Shown in pieces: positions 1 through 12,476 of a stretch of DNA of 64,000 nucleotides; within the stretch, counting starts at the first letter, position 1; the number at the start of each line of letters is the position of its first letter. A model generated the notes under the pieces. The model saw only the letters and a list, made by a program, of their open reading frames with translations. It was not told the DNA's origin and searched no databases. This stretch comes from Pachyseris speciosa (lineage: Eukaryota > Cnidaria > Anthozoa > Scleractinia > Pachyseridae). The translations under genes were made by a program, and so were the position numbers. The stretch lies in NCBI GenBank assembly GCA_016490735.1, contig JAEMWC010000082.1, forward strand, positions 512,501 through 576,500, read 5' to 3'.

Positions 1-830
1 GGTCCCATTGAAGATCCTTTGAAGATCCTTGAGGGATCCTTATAAAATCGTTGAGGATCTTGAAGGATCCTGTCAAGGATCTTAGCAAATTGATTGAAAG
101 GATCTTTTCACAATCCTGCAAGGATCCTCATCAAATCCTTAAGGATCCTACTAAAGATCTTTTCAAGATCCTGTTTCAGATCCTTTTAAGATCCTTGAAG
201 GATCCTTACCAAATCCTTAAGGATCCTACTAAAGATCTTTTCAAGATCCTGCTTAAGATCCTTGTAAGATCCTTGAAGGATCCTTATTAGATCCTTAAGG
301 ATCCTACTAAAGATCTTTTCAAGATCCTGCTTAAGATCCTTAAGGATCCTACTAAAGATCTTTTCAAGATCCTGCTTAAGATCCTTCTAAGATCCTTAAA
401 GGATCCTTATTAAATCCTTAAGGATCCTACTAAAGATCTTTTCAAGATCCTGCTTAATATCCTCGAAGGATCCTTATCAAATCCTTAAGGATCCTACTAA
501 AGATCTTTTCAAACATCGCGTTCGCCCCGCTTAGCTCATAAAGCGCCTGTCATGCAGGTTAAGATCCTGTTTAAGATCCTCTTAAGATCCTTCAAGGATC
601 CTAGTAAAAATCCTTGAGGATCTTGAAGGATCCTCACGAAGATCTTTGAGCTGAACTTCACCAGGATCTTTGCGAGATCCTCACAAGATCCTTACCAAGT
701 CCATGAGGATCTTTGTCACTAGTTTTAGAAATTAAAGGTCTTTTAAAGATCTTTTGAAGATCCTTAGAAGATCCTTAAAGGATCCTCATCTTTAAAGATC
801 TTTGGCAGGTCTTTGAAGATCTTTGAAGAT
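1..830. repeat. GATC-rich palindromic tandem array
   Basis: About 800 bp built from imperfect repeats of short self-complementary modules such as AAGGATCCTT, AAGATCTTT and CTTAAGATCC. The best conserved unit is roughly 50 bp and recurs around 205-520. The array is broken near 513-560 by unrelated sequence, then resumes and fades by about 830. Open frames across it are by-products of the repeat period. Related but not identical arrays occur at 5951-6460 and 18255-18685. Each module can fold on itself, so the array is expected to form cruciforms and to be hard to assemble. Confidence 0.9.
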
Positions 831-1094
831 CCTGTGAGGTTTTTCACCAGAGTAACCGCTGGCCAAAGAGCTTGAGGACTCTGGGTACGAGATTGGGCGC
901 TCACATGAAATAGCGCGTATGTATATTCCTACAAACATTCCAACCCTCAACACCTTCATGGAGTAAAACTGGAGAGCCATATTAATAAAAAAGGTATAGA
1001 TAGAGCGTTTTCAGTCACGCAAGTAAAAAAATAAAATCGTCAACCATTCAATAGATTAAGTCAAGAAATTGTGATACTATTGAAGAGTAATAAA

Positions 1095-1620
1095 TAAACA
1101 ACATGCCAAAGTCTCAGGGCCGTGCGATATCCCGTACTCGAGTTATTCGGCAAAATGTACCACTCAAAATCATAGTGTTTTGTATGGAAAAGCCATCTTG
1201 GCGTCCCTATGAGGGACGCCAATATGGCGGCCGGAAACGAGTTAAAACATATGTTTCTTACTTTAGCTATCTCAAAGGCTTTGTCCTCTCTGTTGAGCTT
1301 TCAAACATTCACATATGCACATAGATGCTTTTACCATGTTCGCTTTTCAAACTTCAAAAACACACGGTGAATCGATGTTTTCATGTAATTGACATGCTTG
1401 TGAGCAGACATCTTTATGCCACGCACTTTGAAAAACTTTAAGATTTAAACTGCTCTATTTTCTAAACAAAGCAAGCTATCGAGCTGATAACATGCAAGCA
1501 GGTACATTTCTAAAATTTCTTTTACGTGATAAAGATAAAAATGCAAAAGTCTGTTTACTTTTGAATTTTAGTTTTTTATGACGTCACGTGAAAACCCTCT
1601 AGAAATTACAAGGTCGTTTA
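1095..1620. repeat. dispersed repeat, partner in inverse orientation at 23.9 kb
   Basis: The stretch around 1104-1166 (sharing CAAAGTCTCAGGG and GATATCCCGTACT) matches 23926-23985 in inverse orientation, so both are copies of one dispersed family. A GTCCCTATGAGGGAC hairpin lies at about 1203-1217. I see no coding capacity. 1621-2114 holds nothing I recognise. Confidence 0.5.
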
Positions 1621-2114
1621 GGGTTAACTTATACAAAGGAGTTGTTGTCATTAATGGTGGTTACTGACCGACAGGAACAACGGGGAAGTGAATTAATTCA
1701 TAGTTAGTGGAACTTTTTGTTTTTTACAGGTAAGTAAACTCTCTACGCTACAACTGCAATTTGGGAAACAATGATCGATTAACAAACGCTGCCCCTGAAA
1801 GTTGGTGCGAGGTTTTCAAAAAATGGCGCCAAAACTACAATATCGGAAATGATTACATGTTTAACTGTCTGAAATTATCAGATATTAAGCCGAAGTGCAA
1901 CTCCGTTTCATCATAACTTGGCCTGACTACGTGATGAGTTTCAGCTCCAATGAATTGGTCACAATGCAGCCTGGCTTCTCAAACACCCAAACTGGATTTT
2001 CGAGGACCAGCTACGTACTGTACAGAATATAAGGTCAAATTTTGAGGGTTAATGCGTGCCGGTGGCTCGCCGGCTCGGCAGTGGCTTTAGTGCTTCAAGA
2101 ACGAGGTAGATATG

Positions 2115-2357
2115 AGGCCTTCCAAGGGGTGGTCTTGTGTCGCTTTGTCGCTTCTTTACGACTCTGTCTGTCCCTTGCTTTGTTGGGGACAAATGTCGCT
2201 GTCACAAAGAAAACGAAGAGGAATATTAATGGAAAGTGAATTGTCGCTGTCGCAACCTGCCGCCCGTTTTCTACCAATTTCTGTCGGCTATCGGTGTTTT
2301 GAGAGGAGATTGTCGCCTGTTTTCAGAGCTATGTCGCTTCTACCCCTTAGAAGGCCT
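2115..2357 (+). mobile_element. MITE, AGGCCTTCCAAGG family, copy 1
   Basis: A 243-bp non-coding element whose ends are inverted (AGGCCTTCCAAGG at the left, CCTTAGAAGGCCT at the right). The same element lies at 43559-43781 on the other strand, with matching internal stretches such as TTTACGACTCTGTCT. Two copies with shared ends and unrelated flanks support a non-autonomous DNA transposon. I cannot assign its superfamily; no clear target duplication is visible. Confidence 0.7.
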
Positions 2358-4470
2358 CAGATAATACTCAATAGTGGCTTTAGTGCTTTAAGAACGGGGT
2401 AGACATGAAGTTCTTATGTTTTAGTGCAGGGTTGGAGGAGCAATTTTAGGTGCAAAAATTGAAAGCTCTGCTCATCAAATTCACTCAGGGTACCTGGCTA
2501 CTCCTATTCAGGTCCACTTTTACTTGAAAAATTAATGAAAACCCTGGAGTGACTCGTTGCCAACTTGCTAGTTGCTTTTAGTGCTTTATGAAAGAGGTAC
2601 TGTAGATATAAGTTTTGGAGAATGACTTGTTGGCTCGACGTCTTTGGGCTTGTCATGTGTTCCTCCCCCACGAACCTCTGCTGAACTGAACTGTCACTTC
2701 CGTTCATGGCAGTTAGCCAATCATAGTTGATCTTCCAATTTGTGGAAAGTAGAACTTTGACCCAGGGACTTACTTTCCGAGACAATGCATGTGAATTTTT
2801 AGTGGACATTACTCCCCAGTTGTTGATTTCCATTCTTAGACAGCTCATTACTGGTTTCTTCAAAACAAAGTCTGTCCGCAGGCAATCAGAAGAAAGTGGC
2901 AATTCAGTGTAGCAGACGTTTGTGGGGAAGGAATGCATGACGAGCTCAAAGAGGGTCTGCATAGGTGGCTAAATACAGGGCCAAGATGTAGGGTTTTTCT
3001 ACCTCACCCTTCAAGCACTCAGGTCACTGCCAAACCGTCCAGCCACCAAGCCACTCTTTAAAACATGTATCAACATTGCACCTCATTCTTCAAGCACTCA
3101 AGTCACTGCCAAGCCATGGAGCCAACGAGTCATTCTCGAAAACTTATACGAGTCACTCTCAGGATGTGAAATTAGCCAGGGACGGCACAGGGGGACGGGC
3201 TGACCCCCCCCCCCCCCCCCCCCCCTCCTCCCACTTTTCCACAGTAAAAAGCAAGTAATACTAATAACATTGAAGTTCTTTTTTCTATGTAATGTTTTAC
3301 CGAAAAGTTTTACTGAAAGTATATAAGTTTCACCACACCATGCTAGTTTTAAATGCATTTCCAGCCATTTCAGAGGACTTTAATTCCAAAACTTTTCTGC
3401 TGGAGCATGCTCCCGGACCCCCCTAGTTTACTTAGGCTAACGCATTTGAAGTGAGCCCCCCCCCCCTCCCCTCCCCCAGTTGCAGACTTGCTGCGCAGGC
3501 CCTGTTAGTGCTCGCCCACTCACTAATGTGAACATCAAGCCCATTGGGGAGTGGAAATGTAAGATTACTTGCCTGGTTTGGCGAGTGGAATTTTCATTTT
3601 CAGGAAAATATTAAACTGTAACTGATTGTTGTTGACCAAATATAAAATAATCCAAAGGAATCCAGCCCTGTCAAACTTATTTGGAGCAGTAGGCAGGATA
3701 AAAGATTTTAAGGCAGCAGGGACGTTCTAGGGAGTCCAGGGAACATTCAATCCCAAAACTTTTGAAAATAACCACTTCAAATGATTCCAACTGAGGTACT
3801 TTAGGGGTAAACTCTGCTTCATGTTGACAACTTTTTGAGGGCTTTTGTTTCAGTCGTCATTTTCCACCAGTAATTTGTGCTGTAAAAGTAAAGGTATTCT
3901 GGTTCGCAGCCAATCTCTGGAGACACAGAGAACAATAATGAAACTAACAAATGCTGGTGGATGAGCAGGAGGAGCTAATGAGAGATCTATTATTAACGTG
4001 CACCAGCATGGTGGTGACAATGTAATAATTATGAAAACCACATATTAAGCAAGTATTTCTTATTAACTACATGAAGTGTCCAGTAGGCAGGAATCAAACT
4101 TATTGAGACTTATTTTGTTTTAGTTTGTGCTGTATTTTATGAATTCTACGTAGTTCACATTCCTCAATACAAATTGTAACTGCCAGACTACTCATGGAAT
4201 CTAACCAATGCCTATTTATGTAACAGTGTGTAGTTTATTATCCATGGTAACCCATTGTACAGTGAGTTGGTTGTTCACATTAGTTATCATGATAGTCTAG
4301 GGCGGATCTACAGTTGGGGTTGGTTTGAGGGTTTTGACTGAACCCCGTAAAATTAATACATTAACGTCTACATGTAAAAGCTTGCAGTTACCACAAAAAC
4401 CTGGTGGAAAAAAAATTGAAATGAGATAAAAGCATTCATATAAATTTATTATGTACAGTAGCAAGGTTTA
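2358..4470. other. intergenic, two C-rich homopolymer tracts
   Basis: No gene that I can support. A run of more than 20 C lies at about 3204-3225 and a second C-rich run at about 3456-3475. A 152-residue open frame on the minus strand (2504-2962) shows no recognisable domain. Confidence 0.6.
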
Positions 4471-4480
4471 CAGTCAGTCT

Positions 4481-5760
4481 TTTCTTTCTTTCAGGGTCCA
4501 AGGAAGAGTATAAAGGTCACATGAATATGCATATGCCCACTTGAAACTAACAATGTTGGCATATAAACAGAATGGTACGTCCAGCTTGGACCAACATGAA
4601 AATACATCAGTGCCTTCAGCGCGGATCCTCATAAATCCAGCAGCCACCATTCCAAGCTTTCTAAAAGCCTTGTGACAGGAGAGGAACACCTGAAACTTCA
4701 CAGACAAGACAAGCTCTCTCTCTCTTAAGAAGCATAAGTCAAAAACCCACAAAGGACAGTTACCGTTGAGAAACAGCAATCGGGACAAGTCTTACAATGA
4801 GAAGAGAAGTGTAAGACAAGGGAATGGATTGTACACGCACAAAGGAAAGAATCTGTTTCGATGTGATGACTGCAAGAAGTGTTTTAGTATATCAGGAAAT
4901 CTGCAGAAACACAAAATGATACATACAGGGGAAAAACCCTTTAAATGTGAAATGTGTGACAAGTGTTTTAATCAGGCAGGAAGCTTGAAACGACATCTGC
5001 TGATACATACACGTGAGAAGCCTTTTCAGTGCAGTGACTGTAACAAGAGCTCTCGCAAAGCAAATTATTTGAAGAAGCATAAATTAACACACACAAGATA
5101 GGGTCCTGTGAACTTCAATAAGAGTGGTGTGTCTTTACGTCAGAAAAGAGCTTTAAAACAGCGTAATGGAGTGTCATTCCAGTGCAACCTTTGTGGAAAG
5201 TGTTTTAGTTTCTTGGAGAACCTTACAAAGCACAGAAGAGCACACAAAGTTGAGAAGCATTTTAAATGCGAGCATTGTCAAAATTTTATAGCACAGCAGA
5301 AAATTAAAACAAACACCAAATGTTACACACAGGAGAAAAACCTTTCACATGCAGCAAGTGTGACAAGTGTTTCAATCAGGCAATAAGCCTAAAGAGACAT
5401 CAACTTATACATGCTGGAGTTAAGCCATTTAAGTGCAGTTACTGTCAGAAGTATTTCTGCCATGCACCTACCCTGCAGTTGCACAAACGTACACGTAAGC
5501 ATCAAAAGGAGCTTTTGAGACAGTAAACTTTGAAATACGATCAGCAACAAAAGCAATTTGTTCTTGAAGGAAAGCAATTGGAAAAGAAAAGTACACCTAA
5601 TACAAATGGCACTGAAGAGGCGTCTTTTGCAAGCAGCCAGTTTGGTGATTGTTTTACTCAGAAACAAGATGAAAATGGGACTGACAATGAGTTCTTCAGT
5701 ATTTCTGAATTTTGGGCTGCTTCAGAGGTGACAGTTGACTGCCAAGTGGCAACAAACTAA
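4481..5760 (+). pseudogene. C2H2 zinc-finger protein, decayed
   Basis: An array of Kruppel-type C2H2 fingers with HTGEKPF-like linkers. Three fingers read cleanly at about 4855-5098 (FRCDDCKKCF..., FKCEMCDKCF..., FQCSDC...), a further one at 5180-5245, a damaged one at 5263, and two more at 5347-5500. The gene is broken: a TAG stops the frame at 5099-5101, the frame shifts near 5290-5340, and another TAA lies at 5524. Frames upstream of 4766 (from an AG acceptor-like site at about 4494) hold more finger remnants with stops. Such proteins are sequence-specific DNA binders. It is probably a relic of a lineage-specific zinc-finger expansion, although separate short exons cannot be wholly excluded. 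Confidence 0.75.
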
Positions 5761-5950
5761 ACAGTTGAAAGGCAAGTTCCATGTTTTGTTATAAAGCAAG
5801 TTTAATTTTTTTTATTTCTCATTTTGTAATATAGAAAAAGTCAGGGAAATGGAATAATTATTATGTGTGATTATGTCATACAGTACAGGTACATGTATAG
5901 TTTTGAGCTTGCTGGTGTTAATTAATGTGCAGCCTGCACATTAATATGCC

Positions 5951-6460
5951 CAGGTGGAAATCTTATTAAGATCTTAATAAGATTCTTATTAAGATTCTTG
6001 TCAAGATTCTTATTAAGATTCTTAGTTAAGAATCTTACAAGAATCTTACAAGATCTTGTAAGATCTTGTTCCAAGATTCTTATAAGATCTTGTAAGATCT
6101 TGTAAGATCCTAATAAGATTTTAGTAAGATCTTGTAAGATTCTTACGCAGACCCTACAAGATCTTGTAAGATTCTTACCAAGATCTTGTAAGATTCTTAA
6201 ATAGATCCTACAAGATCTTGTAAGATTCTTACATAGATCTTACAAGATCTTAATAAGATCCTACAAGATCTTGTAAGATTCTTACATAGATCTTACAAGA
6301 TCTTAATAAGATTCTTACGTAGATCCTACAAGATCTTGTAAGATTCTTACATAGACCCTACAAGATCTTATAAGATTCTTACATAGATCCTACAAGATCT
6401 CATAAAATTCATACCAAGATCTTACAAGATCTTGTCAGATTCTTACCAGGAAGTCTGAAG
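5951..6460. repeat. AAGATCTTGTAAGATTCTTAC tandem array
   Basis: About 500 bp of imperfect repeats of AAGATCTT/AAGATTCTTA modules. The left end (CCCAGGTGGAAATCTTAT) is the exact inverse of the right end of the array at 18255-18685, so both are copies of one element in opposite orientation. A 21-bp near-perfect palindrome (TAATGTGCAG, one base, CTGCACATTA) lies just outside at about 5923-5943. Confidence 0.85.
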
Positions 6461-7422
6461 CATCTTACCAAACATTGTACAAGCTAGGTCTTGTAAGGAG
6501 AAGTTGAAGGGCTGAGATTTGATTATTTTCTAAGCAAGCTGCAAAATAGGGTAAAACCTGGATACTTTTATTTCTAAATTTCATTTCACTATCCTCATTT
6601 CTGGCATATGACCTACAACAAATCATTTGAGCAACCTAGCACCTAGTTTGATCACAGCCTGCTTAGAAAACAAAATCTTTTACCAAAAAGTTGACTTAAG
6701 ATGGCTAAACTCACAGCCCTTCAACTGAAGACTGGGGCATTGTTTTAAACCATAACCAACAATAATGATTGTTTGTTTTTACATTATTTTATTGCAAAAG
6801 CTTGCTCTGGTGAAATACATTTATCATGAAGATCTTCTCAAGTTTATGCAAGAACTGTCAAGGACTCCAGCATGCGCACTCGCAAGATCACAGCACCATT
6901 ATATATTATCCACATTAAAAAGTCTGAAATAAAGCATTGCCAGCGAATGTTTACGAGACCAGGAAAAATACTATAAAATATTTTTCTTCTGATTGCATCA
7001 ATTACTGAATTCAAAAGAAATATAATATTTCATTGAAGGTGGCAGCTGAAACTAACTTGAGACTTATTATTTTCCTGAGAAACAAACAAACACTGGTACA
7101 ATAATATTCTTTTGTATAATCAGGGCTGTGCTGTAGCAGTATCCAGCGGCCCATGGTGACTTACTTTTGCCATTTGGGCAACAAGAAAATCTTACTTTTT
7201 GCTCAAAATGTAAATGGTGTGCACCAGGATTTCAAAGGTTCAGAGTTTTGGGCTCCCAAAAATTCTCTGAGAGCAGTTTTGGAAATACATGTAGTATATA
7301 AGAAAACATGACAGCCTGAGAATATCCTGTACTTAGATGCTGTTCTCCCTGAAAATTAATAATGAGCATTAAATGCACAAATGAAAAATTACTGTAGAAG
7401 TGGGAACCAAGCTAATGCACAT
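6461..7422. other. 3' flank of the BEN-domain gene
   Basis: AT-rich, no second gene seen. It should contain the 3' UTR of the minus-strand gene; an AATAAA is readable on the minus strand at about 6787-6793, as one possible polyadenylation signal. Confidence 0.4.
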
Positions 7423-10400
7423 TCATTCAGTTTCTGGTTTGGGTATTTTTCTTTTGGCATCCAGACATTTCTGGTTTAACGACTGCCTTATCAATGGCCA
7501 TTTCTTCATGAACTGGACTTCACCAAATTTTTCTTTGATGGCCCCTGTAAGGAATAAAATAATAGCAAAAACTAAGATATCATTTGTTTATGCGACAGTG
7601 TACTTTGCAGGCTAAAAAGCTATCAATAAGAACAAAACTAAGGTTAGATGCATGCCCTGATTGGTCAAATCATCATCTAGTGCTCTTACTGTATTTTGCC
7701 TCAGAGTAAACTAGTCCATTACATTTCCTTTATGCTTAGAAACCTCCAAATTGGGCATGCACAAGTCAACAGTGCACACTGAGCCACTAACAGTTTGTTA
7801 AATATCACCAATCTGCATCTGACTAGTTTATGAAAGCCTCCAAAATTTTGTGCTACACATGTATGTTCTGGAAAGGATTATGGAAGGTAACACCCAAAAA
7901 CATGACCCACCTTCAGTGGTGGTTGAGACCTTTCATGCTTCTCTAACGTGTACTTTACCTCCCATCTTCAGGGTTTTCATTAAGAATCGTAGTAACAGGA
8001 GAATGGTGTAAAGTATTACACCTATGCCTAATGAACACCTTGCATCTTTTACTCAGTTACTAATAATTAATCACAACAAATCATTAAATTAATGTTGACA
8101 ATCAACAAAGCCAACAATAACTTACTTTTTAGAAGGTCAACTCTGGTGGGGTCCAATTCCACCTTGCATGTGGCCTTTTCTCTGGAAGGCTCTACGATCC
8201 CCCCTGCCATTTCCTCTGTTGTAAAAAGGTTTGCCAAAATTTTTAATGCATATTTTTTTATGTCTCCGCCAGATGGAAGCAGCAGAAGGTTGGTCTCATT
8301 GTACATCTAAAAAACATGAAATGTGAGATTATTAACTATTTAGCTTCAAGATTGACAACAACATGTAAAAGTAATCCTGAAACATTACTGACAACTGTTT
8401 GTTCTATGCTTGTTACTGGAGAACAAATTTACTTGATTCGGTAAAGATCAAATTCGTGACACCCAGTTACCATTAGATAATCTTTTCTATATTCTTAACC
8501 TTTTCTCAATAATAATGATAATGATTATAACAGTTGCTTCAGCTTGAGAGTGTAAGAATGTGTATGTGTGTATGACTTTGTTATTTTACCAGTGATGGTG
8601 ATGCAGCTGCAGCTGCAGATCTCCCAGATGGTTCTCCCTGGTCATCTTCCATGGCCAGTCTCATCTGTAAATTGAAAGTTTGTCATTAACATGATAAAGT
8701 ATTGATACCAGCTGTGGAGAGTTATGTCAGGTTTGGATTTAATGTTGCCATTATGACATTAAGGCAGGGTGGCCGAGTGGTTTGGGCACCGGATTTCAAT
8801 GCGTTCACCCCAGGTTGAAATCCCTTTCTGGCTGCTAGCTGGTGTTGTTCTGGGTAGTCCCTGGTTCAACTCCTTGGTCATCCTTGTAAATAGTCAACTG
8901 GTTTGCCTCCAGCCAGTTGGGATTCTTATCATGTTATGTTTATTTGAATTACAGGTATTTGTTTCTCACAGTTTGTGTTTGTATCATCATCCCTGAAAGC
9001 CCCGTCGGGGAGAGGATAATTAAGTAATTATTTATTTATTCATTTATTTATTTACACATGACAACAGATTATTGTTAACATTCCAAGAAAGAGCTCATTG
9101 AAAAGAGGACTTAACATTACCTTTTTGCTGGTTGGAGGAGTGGTAACCACTTCAAAGTAACTGTCATTAGGTATCCTCAATGGTTTATTGTTGAGGATAT
9201 GATCCTCTATTCTAGAAACCTTTGCAATGATGTGTTCCAGTTGTTTGGTCACATCATTCCTCCAATTATCCTATGTTTTGGAAATAAAACAGTAAGGTAC
9301 AGGTAAGAAATACACACTCAATAAACAATCTTCCATGCACAGCCTTGGGTCAGACATCATTTTTTATGCAAAAGCAGGAAACAGTGGTAAAATAATAGGT
9401 TAGTTCAGTTACTTGCCTACTCTGGTGCATCTTACTATAAAATCCACCGTAACAATAAGTTATTTCAATTTTTCCAAGTTTGATCTAATGTAAGAAATTC
9501 ATGTATATCAATTGCCACTTACATCAAAAGTAGTGCGTGTTGAAGTGCTTGATGCTCTCTTGAGAGTACGTTCAAATTCACGATGATATGGTTGAGGATT
9601 ACCATCACAATCTGAATCGTCATCACTACAATCCTGTTAGGAAGTTAAGACAATCCAACATAAGCCAACGAAAACCATTTTTGATGTTTGGGAAGGAAAC
9701 CTGAATCAGACAACTGAGGTGAAGACCATAACATATACCTTTTTTATGAAATAAAGCCACCCCACCCCCACCCCCTCAAAAAAAATCCTACAATAGTCCA
9801 GGATTATTATTATTATTATTATTATTATTTGCAGTGATGTCAAAGCTTGGGACAATTTCACCAATTAAGAAAAAAATACTCCAACAACAACATGTGGACA
9901 GAGTTGAAAAATTATATACTGTACCTCAATTTGCATGGCAGATGGTACACTTAATTTCTGCACCTTCTTGAGTTCATTGCTTACATCCTTACCTATGATA
10001 TTAATGGAAAAAAGTATTGAATAACAAAATGTACAGTACAGCAATACTTTCAGTTGTATTATTAGCTTTCCCTGCGCACAGTTTGGGCTTTTGCCTATTG
10101 AGAGGATCTGCATTTTTCTCCATATTCAAGAAAAACTTTCAAAAGGTACTAATGCACTGAATCACCAACTGGCCAACTTTAAAAAGGATGCATGCACGCC
10201 TCCTATATGAATGATTGACCACAAAAATGAAAAAAATTTGAAGTGCACTACCAGTAAGTCATGTAGCATCCAGTAGGAAAATAATTTTCAGGTGGAATGA
10301 AGCAGTTTTAAGTTAATAACACATTTTCCCTACCTATGGTACCACTGTTGTCTTTTTGTTTGCCAGTGGTAGATTTTGGTGGTGAACTTGCAACAGATGG

Positions 10401-11538
10401 CACAGGAACCAATGCCCCCATTCTTTGCTTGCATTCATCTTTGCTCCCTTAAGAGAAGAGATCAAGCAATTGTGAATTAGGGCACAGGGGGTAGGGGCAT
10501 GTTAACAAGTACTAATCTAATCGTCTGGTTGGCCTACTGTAACATCTCATATACGGGAGAGAGCCACCAGTACCTGGAAATGGAAGGGTGGCAGTCAGGA
10601 AATAGTCTTAAATTATCCTTGGTAGTAACACCACAGTTTTTGAGCAAACATATTTTTTTCATTCCTTTTGTAATTATTTTGTCAATTACAAGTCTGATTG
10701 CTCTGTCTAATAGACTGATACACACAGTACTATTGCCATAATAATGTCCAACATTCTTTAAAATTGCCAAACCATTACCAGTTTTTCCACGGGGAACAGG
10801 TTACAGGTTGTGATCAAATGGGAAATAATGGCCTTAAGATAACTGATTGGCAATAGTTTTTTTCTTGAAAACAAATTACAGATGGATTGGAAATAAAGTG
10901 TCACTCACCATCGAATAGTAGCGAACGCTAAGTGAGTCAAAGTTTGTTCCAAGTACAATTAATAACAACTCACCGATAAACATGAGCGTCGCGGTGTATT
11001 TTTTGCCACTTATTTTCACGGACACAGTGCTCATCAGCTGTAAGTCTTGCTCGACCAAATTTTTTCGTTCAGCCACACTGTACTTCATTTCATTCATAAA
11101 GAACAAAATGCAGTGATCCTTATGCTCGAACTCTGAAATTGAAGTAGTTTATAAAGAGTGTTTATAACGGCCAAAAAATAAAATAGTCAGAGTAGTCGAG
11201 CAGCATACAAACAAATAGGCTAAATATGGTATATAAGCTTATTCTGAAGACCGATCAAGTATAAAGGTTTGCATAATTAACTCATCAATGTATGGTAGGT
11301 ATCCGATATAATGCATCAATGCCAGGGAACTCTAAGGTTCCAACGATCGACTTGGAGTTCAGGTGAATTCAGAAATGTAATCAAGACTTCTTGTTGGCAG
11401 ATTAAAACCAGCCCTTCCAACACAGCTGCGTTTAATGACCGAAACAACAATAAATCTGTTAGAATTTAGCTTACCTTCTGGATGAGTTTCTTTGATGTGC
11501 TTTAGTTGAAGCCTCTCACTTGTGGGTTTTTTCGACAT
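7423..11538 (-). CDS. BEN domain-containing protein, nine exons
   Basis: Exons in transcription order: 11475-11538, 10974-11132, 10334-10447, 9925-9992, 9523-9633, 9121-9270, 8590-8664, 8126-8306 and 7423-7544. All introns are GT-AG. The exons sum to 1044 nt, that is 347 codons plus stop, with every junction in phase. Residues about 175-200 look like a short coiled coil. A low-complexity Ala/Ser stretch follows, then residues about 248-340 form a BEN domain (LLPSGGDIKKYALKIL..., LDPTRVDLLK, IRQSLNQKC). BEN domains bind DNA and often act in transcriptional repression. The N-terminal 75 residues form a small conserved-looking module that I cannot name. The ATG at 11538 is chosen because MSKKPT begins a clean exon; the same frame runs on to an ATG at 11601. 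A SINE sits in the intron between exons 6 and 7. No lesion is seen, so the gene is probably functional. Confidence 0.85.
8762..9055 (+). mobile_element. tRNA-derived SINE
   Basis: The head resembles a type II tRNA (Leu/Ser-like) with a readable A box (GTGGCCGAGTGG) and B box-like GGTTGAAATCC. A unique body and a 3' tail of ATTT repeats follow. It lies antisense in an intron of the BEN-domain gene. It is an RNA polymerase III-type retroposon and the tRNA part is too degenerate to be a tRNA gene. Confidence 0.8.
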
Positions 11539-11891
11539 CTCAAAGTAATGGACCACAATGCTCACTCTAACTTGCGTATTGAAATGTAAGTTGAAGTGCA
11601 AGTGTGTACATGATATTTGTCCATGTTTATACTGTTCACCCGAGTCTACTTCACGTGATCATGATGGAACATTACTAGAAAACCACTCTCAGGATTGTGT
11701 AATCCCGTTAACTTCAAAATAAAAACTTGCAACTTACCTTCTGTAGCGATGCTTACCTCTATTTGAGCAATCTTCAGATAATAGTATTACTTACCTACCG
11801 CACGACGGCCATCTAAGAAATAGGCTTACACTAATTTATATTTTATAGCTTTTACGTTAGAAATCCTGGCTGTCGAAGTCAGTGATATACT
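11539..11891. promoter_or_regulatory. 5' flank of the BEN-domain gene
   Basis: It presumably holds the promoter and 5' UTR of the minus-strand BEN gene. No TATA box or other element is clear to me. Confidence 0.3.
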
Positions 11892-12240
11892 GTAGTTTTG
11901 TGGGCATTGTGCAACCTCATGACAAGCCAAAAAACACTTGGCTTAAGTAAAATTTTGGATGGACTAAAAAGGCGCCTAAACGACTGTAACGGTTGTGAAA
12001 CACTTGAGCAACACCGAACGGAGGATGCGCAGTTTCTGTCGACGTCACTGTTATTCTATAGTTTGGTAGGCATTGTGCAATCTCATGGCAAGCCAAAAAG
12101 TTAAACATTCGGCGAAAGTAAAATTTTGGATGGACTATGGCCAGTTTGAAGTAAAGGCGCTTAAACGACTGCAACGGTATTGAAACACTTCAGCAACACC
12201 AACGAACCGATCATGCGCATTTGTCTCGCACTGTTACACC
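11892..12240. repeat. tandem duplication, about 165 bp x 2
   Basis: Unit 1 (from about 11892) and unit 2 (from about 12057) share GGCATTGTGCAA, AGTAAAATTTTGGATGGACT and AACACTT..GCAACACC. They are diverged by substitutions and small gaps. They lie between two genes that diverge (BEN gene leftward, CACTA-like gene rightward). The short open frames inside them are not convincing. Confidence 0.75.
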
Positions 12241-12476
12241 CCAGTTACACCCCCAGTTCGGCCTCAGGTTCCAGTTCCCGGGAGCGCCAAAAATAAAGAA
12301 TTCATGACCATTTGTTTTTTCCGGCTATCGCTTTTAATACTCTGCTCGCGTTTTTCTAATCATCCTTCTTTGCGCTATAAATCAAGTTCCGTTGAATTTG
12401 CTGAACAATTCAATCTAATTAAGCAAATCGATTTATTTATAGCTGATTTGTTTGATTTGTTGTACGTCTTTGCGCT

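Noticed and set aside
51..290. 79-codon open frame in the first array
   Set aside because: It follows from the repeat period of AAGGATCCTT modules and reads as a repeat of KDPTKDLFK, with no sign of selection.
513..560. tRNA-like fragment (TAGCTCA and CCTGTCATGCAGG)
   Set aside because: It resembles a D arm and an anticodon arm, but no acceptor or T arm follows and the stem does not pair properly.
2504..2962. 152-codon minus-strand open frame
   Set aside because: No domain, no splice context that extends it, and an overlapping frame exists on the other strand.
3098..3358. open frame with poly-Gly across the C tract
   Set aside because: The Gly run is only the translated homopolymer.
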